From the NCBI GenBank assembly GCA_002705125.1, contig PAHQ01000024.1, positions 50,662 to 57,081 on the forward strand: a stretch of 6,420 bases of DNA. Direction: 5' to 3'. This document shows positions 1 through 6,420 of the stretch, piece by piece; position 1 is the stretch's first letter; every line of letters starts with the position of its first letter. Made by a program: the position numbers and the translations under genes. Source of the stretch: Verrucomicrobiales bacterium. GTDB lineage: Bacteria > Verrucomicrobiota > Verrucomicrobiia > Verrucomicrobiales > DEV007. Under the pieces are notes generated by a model. That model was not told where the DNA came from and searched no databases. It was given only the letters and a program-made list of their open reading frames with translations.

Positions 1-549
1 CACAATGTGCAGAATGACAAACTCATGGGCACCTTACAGACGAGTAGTGAATTAAACGTGAGAAGAGCTGCATTAACAGTTCAGCATTATCTCTATAATG
101 TCGATTTCACTAGAGGTGGTGGTGAGTTAGCTAAGGTCAAAGAAGAAAAGGCACCTGAACCTAAAGTTGTTGTTAATGGTGATATGACCTCTGTAGAAAT
201 AGCTGCAGTACCCCACCAACTCAAATTCAACCTAACGAATTTTTCTGTCAAAGCAGGTAGTAAAGTTAACCTCACATTCTTTAACCCTGACGTCATTCCT
301 CACAATTTATTGATTGTTGAGCCAGGGTCTAAAGCCGAAATAGGAAACCAAGCTATTGCCATGGGAGCTGATGCTGTCAAGAAAGCGCCTGAAAACTCAA
401 AAATTCTGCATGGAACAAAAATGATTGATGCAGGACAAAAAGAAGTTATCGAGTTCACTGCTCCAACAAAACCTGGAGACTACGAGTTTGTTTGTACGTT
501 CCCTGGTCACTGGACAGTCATGAATGGCGTAATGAAGGTAACCGAATAG
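1..549 (+). CDS. C-terminal part of an azurin/plastocyanin-like copper-domain protein (5' end outside window)
   Basis: The reading frame is open from the first base (in-frame codons CAC AAT GTG...) to the TAG at 547-549, giving 182 visible residues, so this is the tail of a longer gene; the GTG at 7 has no visible ribosome site and is not a convincing start. Counting from the first codon, residues from about 60 to the end form a cupredoxin fold. The type 1 copper ligands are His101 (in PHNLL), Cys165, His170 and Met174; the motif CTFPGHWTVM has the C-x4-H-x3-M spacing of azurin. Residues before about 50 look helical and may be the end of a HEAT-like or other domain. In Verrucomicrobiota and Planctomycetota such domains commonly close large exported heme-binding or HEAT-repeat proteins, where they would carry electrons to or from copper; assigning this gene to that class is inference. 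The copper domain is secure; the full protein is unknown. Confidence 0.85.
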   Translation, partial: HNVQNDKLMGTLQTSSELNVRRAALTVQHYLYNVDFTRGGGELAKVKEEKAPEPKVVVNGDMTSVEIAAVPHQLKFNLTNFSVKAGSKVNLTFFNPDVIPHNLLIVEPGSKAEIGNQAIAMGADAVKKAPENSKILHGTKMIDAGQKEVIEFTAPTKPGDYEFVCTFPGHWTVMNGVMKVTE

Positions 550-563
550 TACGAGGATTTATC

Positions 564-620
564 AATCGTTAAAACCTCTCGTATTTTTATTAATGCGAGA
601 GGTTTTTTATGTAAACGATT
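564..620. terminator. Rho-independent terminator between convergent genes, probably bidirectional
   Basis: An 11-bp perfect stem pairs 571-581 (AAAACCTCTCG) with 596-606 (CGAGAGGTTTT). It can be lengthened inward by a T-G wobble and three A-T pairs to leave a six-base loop. On the plus strand the stem runs into T6 at 603-608, so it is a good terminator for the copper-protein gene, whose stop lies 21 bases upstream. On the minus strand the arm ends in TTTT, a weaker tract, so it may also stop the small gene ending at 627. Outside the core, AATCGTT (564-570) and AACGATT (614-620) form another 7-bp complement, offset by seven unpaired bases. Confidence 0.88.
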
Positions 621-626
621 ACTAAT

Positions 627-1085
627 CTACTTATCGAGAGTCTGGCAACGATCTGCTAAAATCTGAAGTGCACGAACAAAGTCCCATGCTGGAATATTTG
701 ATTGCATTTCATTAATTAATAACATGAGACGCTTTGCTGAATCTCTAGCAGTTTCCATATCACTAACCTGAAGAGCTTCGACGAGAGCGCCTAATCTTTG
801 AAAGAACGGTTCATTCAGTTCCTCTAACTTTCGACCGTGAATATTATTTAGATTGCCAATGACTTCGTCGTAAGCTTCGCGTAGCTCATTAGCTGCATGA
901 GCAAGAACTTGTATTTCTTGCTCGATTGTAAGGGTCGTTTCAACGACTTCTTTTTGATCTTTAGACAAAGATTCAGATGCAACGACCTCACTGGACCGCG
1001 CTAGCGGTGAGGACGTTGGCCGCAATCTTTTGAGCAGCCAAGAATTCATTAAGTCAGTTGATATAGTCAATGTTCCAGAAGTCAT
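627..1085 (-). CDS. Small helical hypothetical protein, unknown function
   Basis: A 152-residue frame on the minus strand starts at ATG 1083-1085 and ends with TAG at 627-629. I do not recognise the family. Residues 1-45 are rich in Ser and Thr and probably disordered. Residues about 46-150 are dense in Glu, Leu and Ala with few helix breakers, suggesting a helical bundle or coiled coil. There is no signal peptide, membrane segment, or metal-binding cluster; the only cysteine is Cys147. Two tryptophans (16 and 134) are present. No clear Shine-Dalgarno sequence precedes the start; Met13 is a possible alternative and also lacks one. The evidence that it is a gene is the long open frame in AT-rich DNA, the absence of a competing frame, sensible soluble-protein composition, and a terminator hairpin just beyond its stop. 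It lies 198 bases downstream of uvrA on the same strand, so co-transcription is possible but not shown. A role in helical protein-protein contacts is only a guess. Confidence 0.7.
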   Translation of the reverse strand: MTSGTLTISTDLMNSWLLKRLRPTSSPLARSSEVVASESLSKDQKEVVETTLTIEQEIQVLAHAANELREAYDEVIGNLNNIHGRKLEELNEPFFQRLGALVEALQVSDMETARDSAKRLMLLINEMQSNIPAWDFVRALQILADRCQTLDK

Positions 1086-1283
1086 GATTTACTAATTAGA
1101 TGCTTGTGAAAATAAAAAAGTCACATTTTTAAGAAAAGATTTAAAAATTATTACGGAAACCTAAAATAATCGAATTTTGCTTGTTTTTTGCGTAAAATCA
1201 AAGTTTTATTCACGAATATCACTAAAATTTGTTTAATTTTAGGGAAATAAATTAGCAAAAAAGCTGCCAATCATGAAAAAATT
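1086..1283. other. AT-rich intergenic spacer between uvrA and the small downstream gene
   Basis: This spacer is much richer in A and T than the flanking genes and holds no credible open frame. It would have to contain the end of the uvrA transcript or the promoter of the small gene, or be read through. The clearest structure is a perfect 8-bp inverted repeat, CTAAAATT (1222-1229) and AATTTTAG (1235-1242), with a five-base loop. It has only one G-C pair and no T tract after it on the minus strand, so it is a poor terminator. I could not pick out a promoter with confidence. Confidence 0.5.
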
Positions 1284-3902
1284 TTAGAACTTTAAGGTTT
1301 CTTTAAGAAATTTAGCGGTTTCGCTCTTTTTTGACTTAGCTATTATTTCAGGTGAACCCTTAGCAATAATTTTACCCCCTCGAGGGCCTGCCTCAGGGCC
1401 CATATCAATCATAAAGTCTGCCTCGGCCATAACACTCAGATTATGCTCAATCACAACCACGGTATGTCCTTCATCAACTAATACGTGAAGTACTCCTATC
1501 AGGTTAAGAACATCACTCTGATGCAGGCCTATTGTGGGCTCCTCAATTAAATAAAGATTAGCATTTTTTCCTGTCTTACCCTTCATGATTGCATTTCGAG
1601 TGCGCCCTTGGCCCTTTCGAATTTCCGCCACTAATTTTATTCTTTGAGCCTCACCGCCACTTAATGTTGTGCTTGGTTGACCTAAACTTAAATATCCCAA
1701 GCCAGTGTCCCTTAATAACTCAAGTGTAGTATTTATCTTTGGGTGAGCTTTAAAGAATTCACACGCATCTGAAACACTCATATTCATAACGTCGGCTATA
1801 TTTTTACCATTTAGAAAAATTTCTAATGTCGCGGTATTATAACGATCACCTTTGCACTCCTCACATTGAACCCAAGTCGTCGGTAAAAAATTCATTTCGA
1901 GTTTTATCTGACCATTACCTCCACATTCCTCACAACGCCCACCAGCTGTATTGAATGAAAAGTGCCCAGGTTCATATCCCCTAACTCTGGATTCAGGAAC
2001 CATTGAAAAAAGTTTTCTTATTTCATCAAATACTTTTACATAGGTCGCTGGTGTCGAGCGACTAGTTTTACCAATAGGGCTCTGGTCTACTTCATAAACA
2101 GCAGCAAAGTTTTCTGTTCCTTTGATGCTTTTCCATTTCTCGTTAGTATTTTTTTTATTGTTCTGGTTAAGTTTTGAATCAAATGCGGGTTTCAAAACTC
2201 CTCGCATTAAAGAACTCTTGCCACTTCCTGAAACGCCAGTAAGCACAGTTAGTCTACCAATAGGAATATTGACCTCCAAATCATTCAGATTGTTCGCACT
2301 AGCTCCTTTAATACTTATCCAATCTTTAGAGTCTTTTTTGGGAAGCTTGCGCCTAGAACCATTGATAGGATGAGTGATTTTTTCAGTTATTGACCTGACT
2401 GTGGCTGATTGAATCCTTTTTGTTGGTCTCTTTTTGGTAAAACCTAACGCCCCCTCGTACACAACTTCTCCTCCCTCCTTACCAGCGCCTGGACCCAAAT
2501 CTATTAGATGATCAGAACGGCTAATGGTTGCGTCGTCATGCTCAACTACTACTAAACTATTACCCAAATCTCTTAATTTTAAAAGGGTCTCTAGTAATTT
2601 GTCATTATCTCTCGGATGCAAACCAATTGTTGGCTCGTCTAAAACATAAAGCACACCTCTGAGATTAGAGCCTAGTTGAGAAGCTAAACGTATGCGCTGA
2701 CTTTCGCCTCCACTCAATGTAGTGGCACTTCTATCAAGCCCAAGATAACCTAGCCCTACTTCATCTAGAAACGTCATTCTTTGGTGGATCTCCTTGACGA
2801 TGTCTCTCGCAATGACTCTATCTACTCCATCAAAATTCATTTTATTGATTTCTTCGATGGCCTTAATCACTGAAAGACTACATAGATAATTTATTGATTT
2901 TCCTCCAATTCTTACGTTTCGAGCAATTTCATTAATCCGTGCGCCATTACATGTTGAACAAACCTCTTTTTCTACTTGTTTGGATTTAGTAATTCTTCGT
3001 TCCTCATCAAGTTCAGCTGAAATGATTGAATCATGCTTAACATAGTCAGGTTTAATTGTGGCTATGTATCCATATCCTCTGCAATCTGAGCACCACCCAT
3101 GTGGACTGTTATATGAAAAAAGCCTAGGATCCAACTCCTCATAAGCTTCACCACAATTGGGGCACGACATCTCCGAACTTAAAACCATTGATTGGCCACT
3201 AGGCTTTAAAAGCTTTGCGGTGCCTTTACCAAACTTTAAAGCTTCATCTATTGATTTAGAGATCTCATTTGAACTAGAATTTTTATCAAGTTGGGCTATT
3301 ACTGCGTCTATATGGTGTTCTTGATATCTTTCAAGTTTTTGAAAACCATCCGTCTCCACTAATGAACCATTGACATACAGATGGGAGATTCCTTGCCTTA
3401 ACGCTCTCTCTGCTGTGTCAGTGTGAAATCCTTTACGCCCTCTTACAATTGGAGCTAACAGTGTGGCCTTGCCCTTTTTGAGTTCACTGTGTACTAAAGT
3501 TGATATTGAACTAATACTCTTTTTTTCAACTGGAATATCACATTTTGTGCAAAATTGAGTGCCTACTTTTGAATATAAAAGCCGAAGAAAGTGATATATT
3601 TCGGTTACTGTTGAGACCGTTGACTTCCCTCCTCCCCTACTTACTCTCTGTTCAATGGCAACGGTTGGAGGTAATCCATCAACTTGGTCAACGTCTGGGC
3701 GTTCCATCTGTTGAACGAATTGCCGTGCATAAGCAGACATGCTGTCTAAAAATCGTCTTTGCCCTTCTGCAAAAAGTACATCGAAGGCGAGCGTCGATTT
3801 GCCAGATCCCGAGAGCCCTGTTATAACAGTAAACTTTTCGTGAGGAATATTGAGATTAAGGTCTTTAAGATTATTTTCACGAGCGCCACGAATACTAATT
3901 TC
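1284..3902 (-). other. UvrA unit 2 within the fusion (shortened insertion domain, variant Walker B)
   Basis: Residues 840-1711 form the second UvrA unit. In order: Walker A GLSGSGKST 868-876, followed by the typical FAEGQRR and SAYARQF segments; UvrB-binding region with CTKC (Cys957/960) and VRGRKG 992-997; zinc module Cys1086/1089/1110/1113; only 40 residues (1114-1153) where unit 1 has 116; CSTCNGARI with Cys1154/1157; signature LSGGESQR 1235-1242; Walker B Asp1261-Glu1262; switch His1294; a basic linker of about 50 residues; Walker A GVSGSGKSS 1395-1403; zinc module Cys1496/1499/1519/1522; signature LSGGEAQR 1586-1593; Walker B with Glu1626-Glu1627 (LIEEPTIGLH), Glu replacing the usual Asp; switch His1659. 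There is no glycine-rich C-terminal tail. The TTG-free, intact frame argues against decay. Confidence 0.9.
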
Positions 3903-6420
3903 GTTACTAATTTTATTATTTATTTTTTTTCGCTTCGATCTTTTATTTTTACTTTTAGTTATTTTTTCTCCCAAAAAATGACCAGTGTAACTTGCTTTAT
4001 TTTCACAAATCTCATTTGGTGAACCATGGGCGACAATTTGACCACCTTCATCACCTCCCTCAGGTCCTAAATCTATAATATGGTCAGCGCATTTAATGAC
4101 ATCAGAATTATGTTCTATAACTAATACTGAATGACCATTATCAACCAGTTTTTGAAAAACTTTTAAAAGTATATTGATGTCATCAAAGTGAAGACCTGTA
4201 GTTGGTTCATCAAATAAAAGTAGGTCTCCCTTCTCGTCTTTATTTTTTTTCTTTTTCTTTTTTAATAAGTGTCCAACCAGTTTAATTCGCTGGCTCTCTC
4301 CGCCACTCAATGTGTTTAGGGGTTGACCTAATCTCAGATATCCTAACCCTACCTCAGTTAAGTAATTCAAAAAAATCACTACCTTCTGAGCTTTTTTATC
4401 ATTCATCAAACCAAAGAATGAAATCGCAGAATCCACCGTTAACTCGAGAATTTCATGGATAGACTTACCTTCAAGTTTGAAATCAAGAACCTGAGGCGTG
4501 TATCTTTTCCCCTCACATTCTGCGCACTTAACAAAGATATCTGATAAGAACTGCATCTCTACTTTTTCATAACCATTTCCCCAACACCGTCCACACCTTC
4601 CTACACCTGAATTAAAACTAAAAAATCCTGGCATATGACCTGCCTCTTTAGCCTTAGGGATTTCTGCAAAGAGTTTTCTTATGAATTCGAAAGCTCCGAC
4701 ATACACAACAGGTGTTGATCTTGGGTTTCTCGAAAGAGGAGACTGGTCCACTAATATCACTTCATTGATCTCTTTGTGACCGCTAATCGACTTAACTTTG
4801 CCTGGAGGTTCCTCTGTCACTTCCCCCCTCATTCGCATTAAATTCCTGTAAAGGACATCATGAACGAGTGTCGATTTACCAGAGCCGGATACCCCTGTCA
4901 CACATACAAATACCTTAAGTGGAATATCAACATCCAAATCTTTTAGATTGTTTTCTTTGGCTCCCCTAATTTTTAAACTTTTAGATTTTAGAATTTTTCT
5001 TCTCTTTTTTGGTGCCTGTATTTCCTTGGCTCCTGAAAGGTATTCTAGTGTCAAAGATTTTGCTGTCCGATGACTTGTTTCAGCTGAACCCTGAAAAACC
5101 AACTGCCCTCCTTCTTCTCCTCTTCCAGGTCCAATATCCACTAATTGATCGGATGCTCTTATGACACTCTCCTCATGTTCTACAACTAAAACAGTGTTGC
5201 CGGCATCCCTCAAATCACGCATAACACTAATTAGTTGATCCGTATCTCTAGGGTGAAGACCAATACTAGGTTCATCGAGAACAAACAGTGTGTTTACCAA
5301 AGAGGCGCCCAAACAAGTTGTTAAGTGGACTCTTTGCATTTCACCCCCAGACAGTGACCTTGCTGCACGGTCCAGTGTTAAATAACCTAGACCAACACGG
5401 TTAAGGTATTTTAACCTTGAGTGCACTTCTTCCCACATTATTTCAGCCGTCCTATCAAGTTTACCCTTATGGGCAAATTGATCTCCTGGCTCTTCCCCCC
5501 AAATTTTAAGGAGTTCAGATACAGGCAATTGCCATATTTCAGATAAATTCAGTTTTAAGATTCTAAAATTTAAAGCATCTGATTTTAGCCTAGTACCACG
5601 ACATGATGGACAAATTGTGTAGGAGCGGTACCGACTAAGAAAGACTCTAACATGCATTTTGTATGCCTTTCTTTCTAGCCAACTAAAAAAGCCTTGAACC
5701 CCATACCACAGCCCTATTTCCCAGTTAGCTTCTGGATCTCCTTTCTCGCCAAAAAGTATCCATTCCTTCTCACTTTTAGTTAATTTGCTAAATGGTGAAT
5801 CAATATCAATCCCTTTAATCTTTGCACACGCGATGAGGTCCTCTTGACATTCAGCTCCCCTCTCCCCTTGAAAAGGTTTTACTACTCCTTCACGAATAGA
5901 TAGCTCTTGGTCTGGTAGTGCTCTGATCAGATCAATTCCCAAAGTCCTGCCAAAACCTCTACACTCAGGGCAAGCACCTATAGGATTATTAAATGAAAAC
6001 AATCCTGGCGTTGGCTCTTTAATGGTCAAATCACATTTCTGACAGTGTAACCCTTTTGAAAAAGACCACTCATTTGAAAAGTTTTGTTCGATAATTAAAA
6101 TTTTTCCTTTCCCTATTGTGAAGGCAGACTCGATTGCTTCGTAAACCCTAGAACGATTCTTTTTACCTTTAGAAATTTTTATTCTGTCTTGAATGACAAT
6201 GACGAATGACGATTCAATTTCATTACATAGTTTATCGGGTTCGTCTGTACGGTATATTTTATCCCCAACGGCAATTCTTAAGTAACCTTGTGATGATAGA
6301 AATCGAAAAATTTCATCTGATTTCATACCCTCAGGAACAGGGACTCTAAAACATACTAAAATTGATTTTTCTAAAAGATTATTGTTAACAAATTCGAGAA
6401 CAGTATCTGGTGAGTCTTGT
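1284..6420 (-). CDS. uvrA: UvrA excinuclease ABC subunit A, tandem double-UvrA fusion (N-terminus outside window)
   Basis: UvrA is the DNA-damage-sensing ATPase of nucleotide excision repair; it loads UvrB at lesions before UvrC cuts, in the cytoplasm. The frame stays open from the right edge to TAA at 1284-1286, giving 1711 residues (residue 1 is the codon at 6417-6419). The ATG at 6324-6326 is internal: the 31 residues before it still align with UvrA. An ordinary UvrA is about 940 residues and has two ABC ATPase modules. Here four LSGGE-type signatures (356-363, 704-711, 1235-1242, 1586-1593) and four Walker B and His-switch sets show two whole units in series, joined by a lysine-rich linker (817-839). 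Comparing unit 1 with unit 2, roughly 120-150 N-terminal residues, including the first Walker A, are missing off the edge. Double UvrA proteins are known in chlamydiae and other PVC bacteria. No frameshift interrupts the frame. Promoter and start site are not visible. Identity is certain; the division of labour between units is unknown. Confidence 0.97.
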   Translation of the reverse strand, partial: QDSPDTVLEFVNNNLLEKSILVCFRVPVPEGMKSDEIFRFLSSQGYLRIAVGDKIYRTDEPDKLCNEIESSFVIVIQDRIKISKGKKNRSRVYEAIESAFTIGKGKILIIEQNFSNEWSFSKGLHCQKCDLTIKEPTPGLFSFNNPIGACPECRGFGRTLGIDLIRALPDQELSIREGVVKPFQGERGAECQEDLIACAKIKGIDIDSPFSKLTKSEKEWILFGEKGDPEANWEIGLWYGVQGFFSWLERKAYKMHVRVFLSRYRSYTICPSCRGTRLKSDALNFRILKLNLSEIWQLPVSELLKIWGEEPGDQFAHKGKLDRTAEIMWEEVHSRLKYLNRVGLGYLTLDRAARSLSGGEMQRVHLTTCLGASLVNTLFVLDEPSIGLHPRDTDQLISVMRDLRDAGNTVLVVEHEESVIRASDQLVDIGPGRGEEGGQLVFQGSAETSHRTAKSLTLEYLSGAKEIQAPKKRRKILKSKSLKIRGAKENNLKDLDVDIPLKVFVCVTGVSGSGKSTLVHDVLYRNLMRMRGEVTEEPPGKVKSISGHKEINEVILVDQSPLSRNPRSTPVVYVGAFEFIRKLFAEIPKAKEAGHMPGFFSFNSGVGRCGRCWGNGYEKVEMQFLSDIFVKCAECEGKRYTPQVLDFKLEGKSIHEILELTVDSAISFFGLMNDKKAQKVVIFLNYLTEVGLGYLRLGQPLNTLSGGESQRIKLVGHLLKKKKKKNKDEKGDLLLFDEPTTGLHFDDINILLKVFQKLVDNGHSVLVIEHNSDVIKCADHIIDLGPEGGDEGGQIVAHGSPNEICENKASYTGHFLGEKITKSKNKRSKRKKINNKISNEISIRGARENNLKDLNLNIPHEKFTVITGLSGSGKSTLAFDVLFAEGQRRFLDSMSAYARQFVQQMERPDVDQVDGLPPTVAIEQRVSRGGGKSTVSTVTEIYHFLRLLYSKVGTQFCTKCDIPVEKKSISSISTLVHSELKKGKATLLAPIVRGRKGFHTDTAERALRQGISHLYVNGSLVETDGFQKLERYQEHHIDAVIAQLDKNSSSNEISKSIDEALKFGKGTAKLLKPSGQSMVLSSEMSCPNCGEAYEELDPRLFSYNSPHGWCSDCRGYGYIATIKPDYVKHDSIISAELDEERRITKSKQVEKEVCSTCNGARINEIARNVRIGGKSINYLCSLSVIKAIEEINKMNFDGVDRVIARDIVKEIHQRMTFLDEVGLGYLGLDRSATTLSGGESQRIRLASQLGSNLRGVLYVLDEPTIGLHPRDNDKLLETLLKLRDLGNSLVVVEHDDATISRSDHLIDLGPGAGKEGGEVVYEGALGFTKKRPTKRIQSATVRSITEKITHPINGSRRKLPKKDSKDWISIKGASANNLNDLEVNIPIGRLTVLTGVSGSGKSSLMRGVLKPAFDSKLNQNNKKNTNEKWKSIKGTENFAAVYEVDQSPIGKTSRSTPATYVKVFDEIRKLFSMVPESRVRGYEPGHFSFNTAGGRCEECGGNGQIKLEMNFLPTTWVQCEECKGDRYNTATLEIFLNGKNIADVMNMSVSDACEFFKAHPKINTTLELLRDTGLGYLSLGQPSTTLSGGEAQRIKLVAEIRKGQGRTRNAIMKGKTGKNANLYLIEEPTIGLHQSDVLNLIGVLHVLVDEGHTVVVIEHNLSVMAEADFMIDMGPEAGPRGGKIIAKGSPEIIAKSKKSETAKFLKETLKF
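3903..3971 (-). other. Lysine-rich linker joining the two UvrA units
   Basis: Residues 817-839 lie between the last helix of unit 1 (TGHFL) and the first strand of unit 2 (EISIRGARENN). They are dominated by Lys, Arg, Asn and Ser, with no hydrophobic core, so this is probably a flexible, positively charged tether. The minus-strand coding sequence contains an A8 run (plus-strand T8 at 3923-3930) immediately followed by TAAATAAT. The boundary is placed by matching the ends of both units to ordinary UvrA. Confidence 0.8.
3972..6420 (-). other. UvrA unit 1 within the fusion (5' truncated)
   Basis: Visible residues 1-816 form the first UvrA unit, entered part-way through the UvrB-binding region. 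In order: zinc module Cys126/129/150/153; an insertion region 154-269 of ordinary size; CPSCRGTRL with Cys270/273; signature LSGGEMQR 356-363; Walker B Asp382-Glu383 (VLDEPSIGLHPRD); switch His415; second-module Walker A GVSGSGKST 509-517; second zinc module Cys609/612/632/635; signature LSGGESQR 704-711; Walker B Asp737-Glu738 (FDEPTTGLH); switch His770. All ATPase residues that can be seen are canonical. Two local oddities: the usual RGRKG stretch in the UvrB-binding region reads RVPVPEG here (visible residues 25-31), and the short segment between the second signature and Walker B is replaced by a six-lysine run at 720-725. Confidence 0.9.

Noticed and set aside
7..9. GTG as the start of the copper-domain gene
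   Set aside because: The frame is open to base 1, no ribosome site is visible in the few bases upstream, and the domain normally sits at the end of a longer protein.
93..296. Minus-strand open frame inside the copper-domain gene
   Set aside because: It is antisense to a well-supported cupredoxin reading frame and has no recognisable content.
1105..1125. TGTGA...TCACA as a CRP-type operator
   Set aside because: The half-sites are separated by 11 bases rather than 6, and such short repeats are expected in AT-rich spacer DNA.
1222..1242. Inverted repeat as the uvrA terminator
   Set aside because: The stem has one G-C pair and no T tract downstream on the minus strand, so it is too weak to call.
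2122..2373. Plus-strand open frame opposite uvrA
   Set aside because: It lies wholly antisense to conserved UvrA coding sequence and its hydrophobic product reflects the reverse of lysine-rich codons.
3545..4022. Two overlapping plus-strand open frames opposite the start of UvrA unit 2
   Set aside because: Both are antisense to Walker A and UvrB-binding sequence, overlap each other, and have no family features.
6324..6326. ATG as the start of uvrA
   Set aside because: The frame remains open for 31 more codons to the window edge and these residues align with the UvrB-binding region of UvrA, so this Met is internal.
1284..6420. Four separate ABC transporter ATPases
   Set aside because: The zinc modules, CxxCxGxR motifs, UvrB-binding region and GLHPRD/GLHFDD Walker B extensions are specific to UvrA, and the frame is continuous.

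Overview
The window is AT-rich bacterial DNA with three protein genes. A plus-strand gene enters from the left edge and ends at 549. A small minus-strand gene occupies 627-1085. A very long minus-strand gene runs from the right edge down to 1284. The organism is most likely a low-GC member of the PVC superphylum, with a (marine) Verrucomicrobiota lineage as the best guess. Two independent features point that way: an azurin-like copper domain at the C-terminus of a larger protein, in the style of PVC heme-binding or HEAT-repeat proteins, and a UvrA made of two complete UvrA units in one chain, an architecture known from chlamydiae and their relatives. The phylum call is inference from family knowledge; no rRNA or marker gene is present.

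Layout. 1-549 (+): C-terminal part of a cupredoxin-domain protein with all the expected type 1 copper ligands. 550-626: convergent intergenic gap holding a strong hairpin terminator. 627-1085 (-): a 152-residue, mostly helical, cytosolic-looking protein that I do not recognise. 1086-1283: very AT-rich spacer without a gene. 1284-6420 (-): uvrA, 1711 visible residues with the N-terminus beyond the right edge. It holds two UvrA units in tandem, with three and a half visible ATP-binding modules, separated by a lysine-rich linker.

The genes do not form an obvious pathway. UvrA is the damage-sensing ATPase of nucleotide excision repair and acts with UvrB and UvrC, which are not in the window. The copper protein probably belongs to an exported oxidoreductase or cell-envelope protein. 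The small gene lies downstream of uvrA on the same strand, but a 198-base gap makes a tight operon uncertain.

The most interesting points are inside the UvrA fusion. The second unit has lost most of the insertion domain that the first unit keeps. The last ATPase module has Glu in place of the Walker B Asp. The linker between the units is encoded over an A8 run, in phase as a slippery heptamer, where a slip in either direction meets a stop codon almost at once and would release a single-unit UvrA. No mobile element, CRISPR array, tRNA or rRNA was seen.
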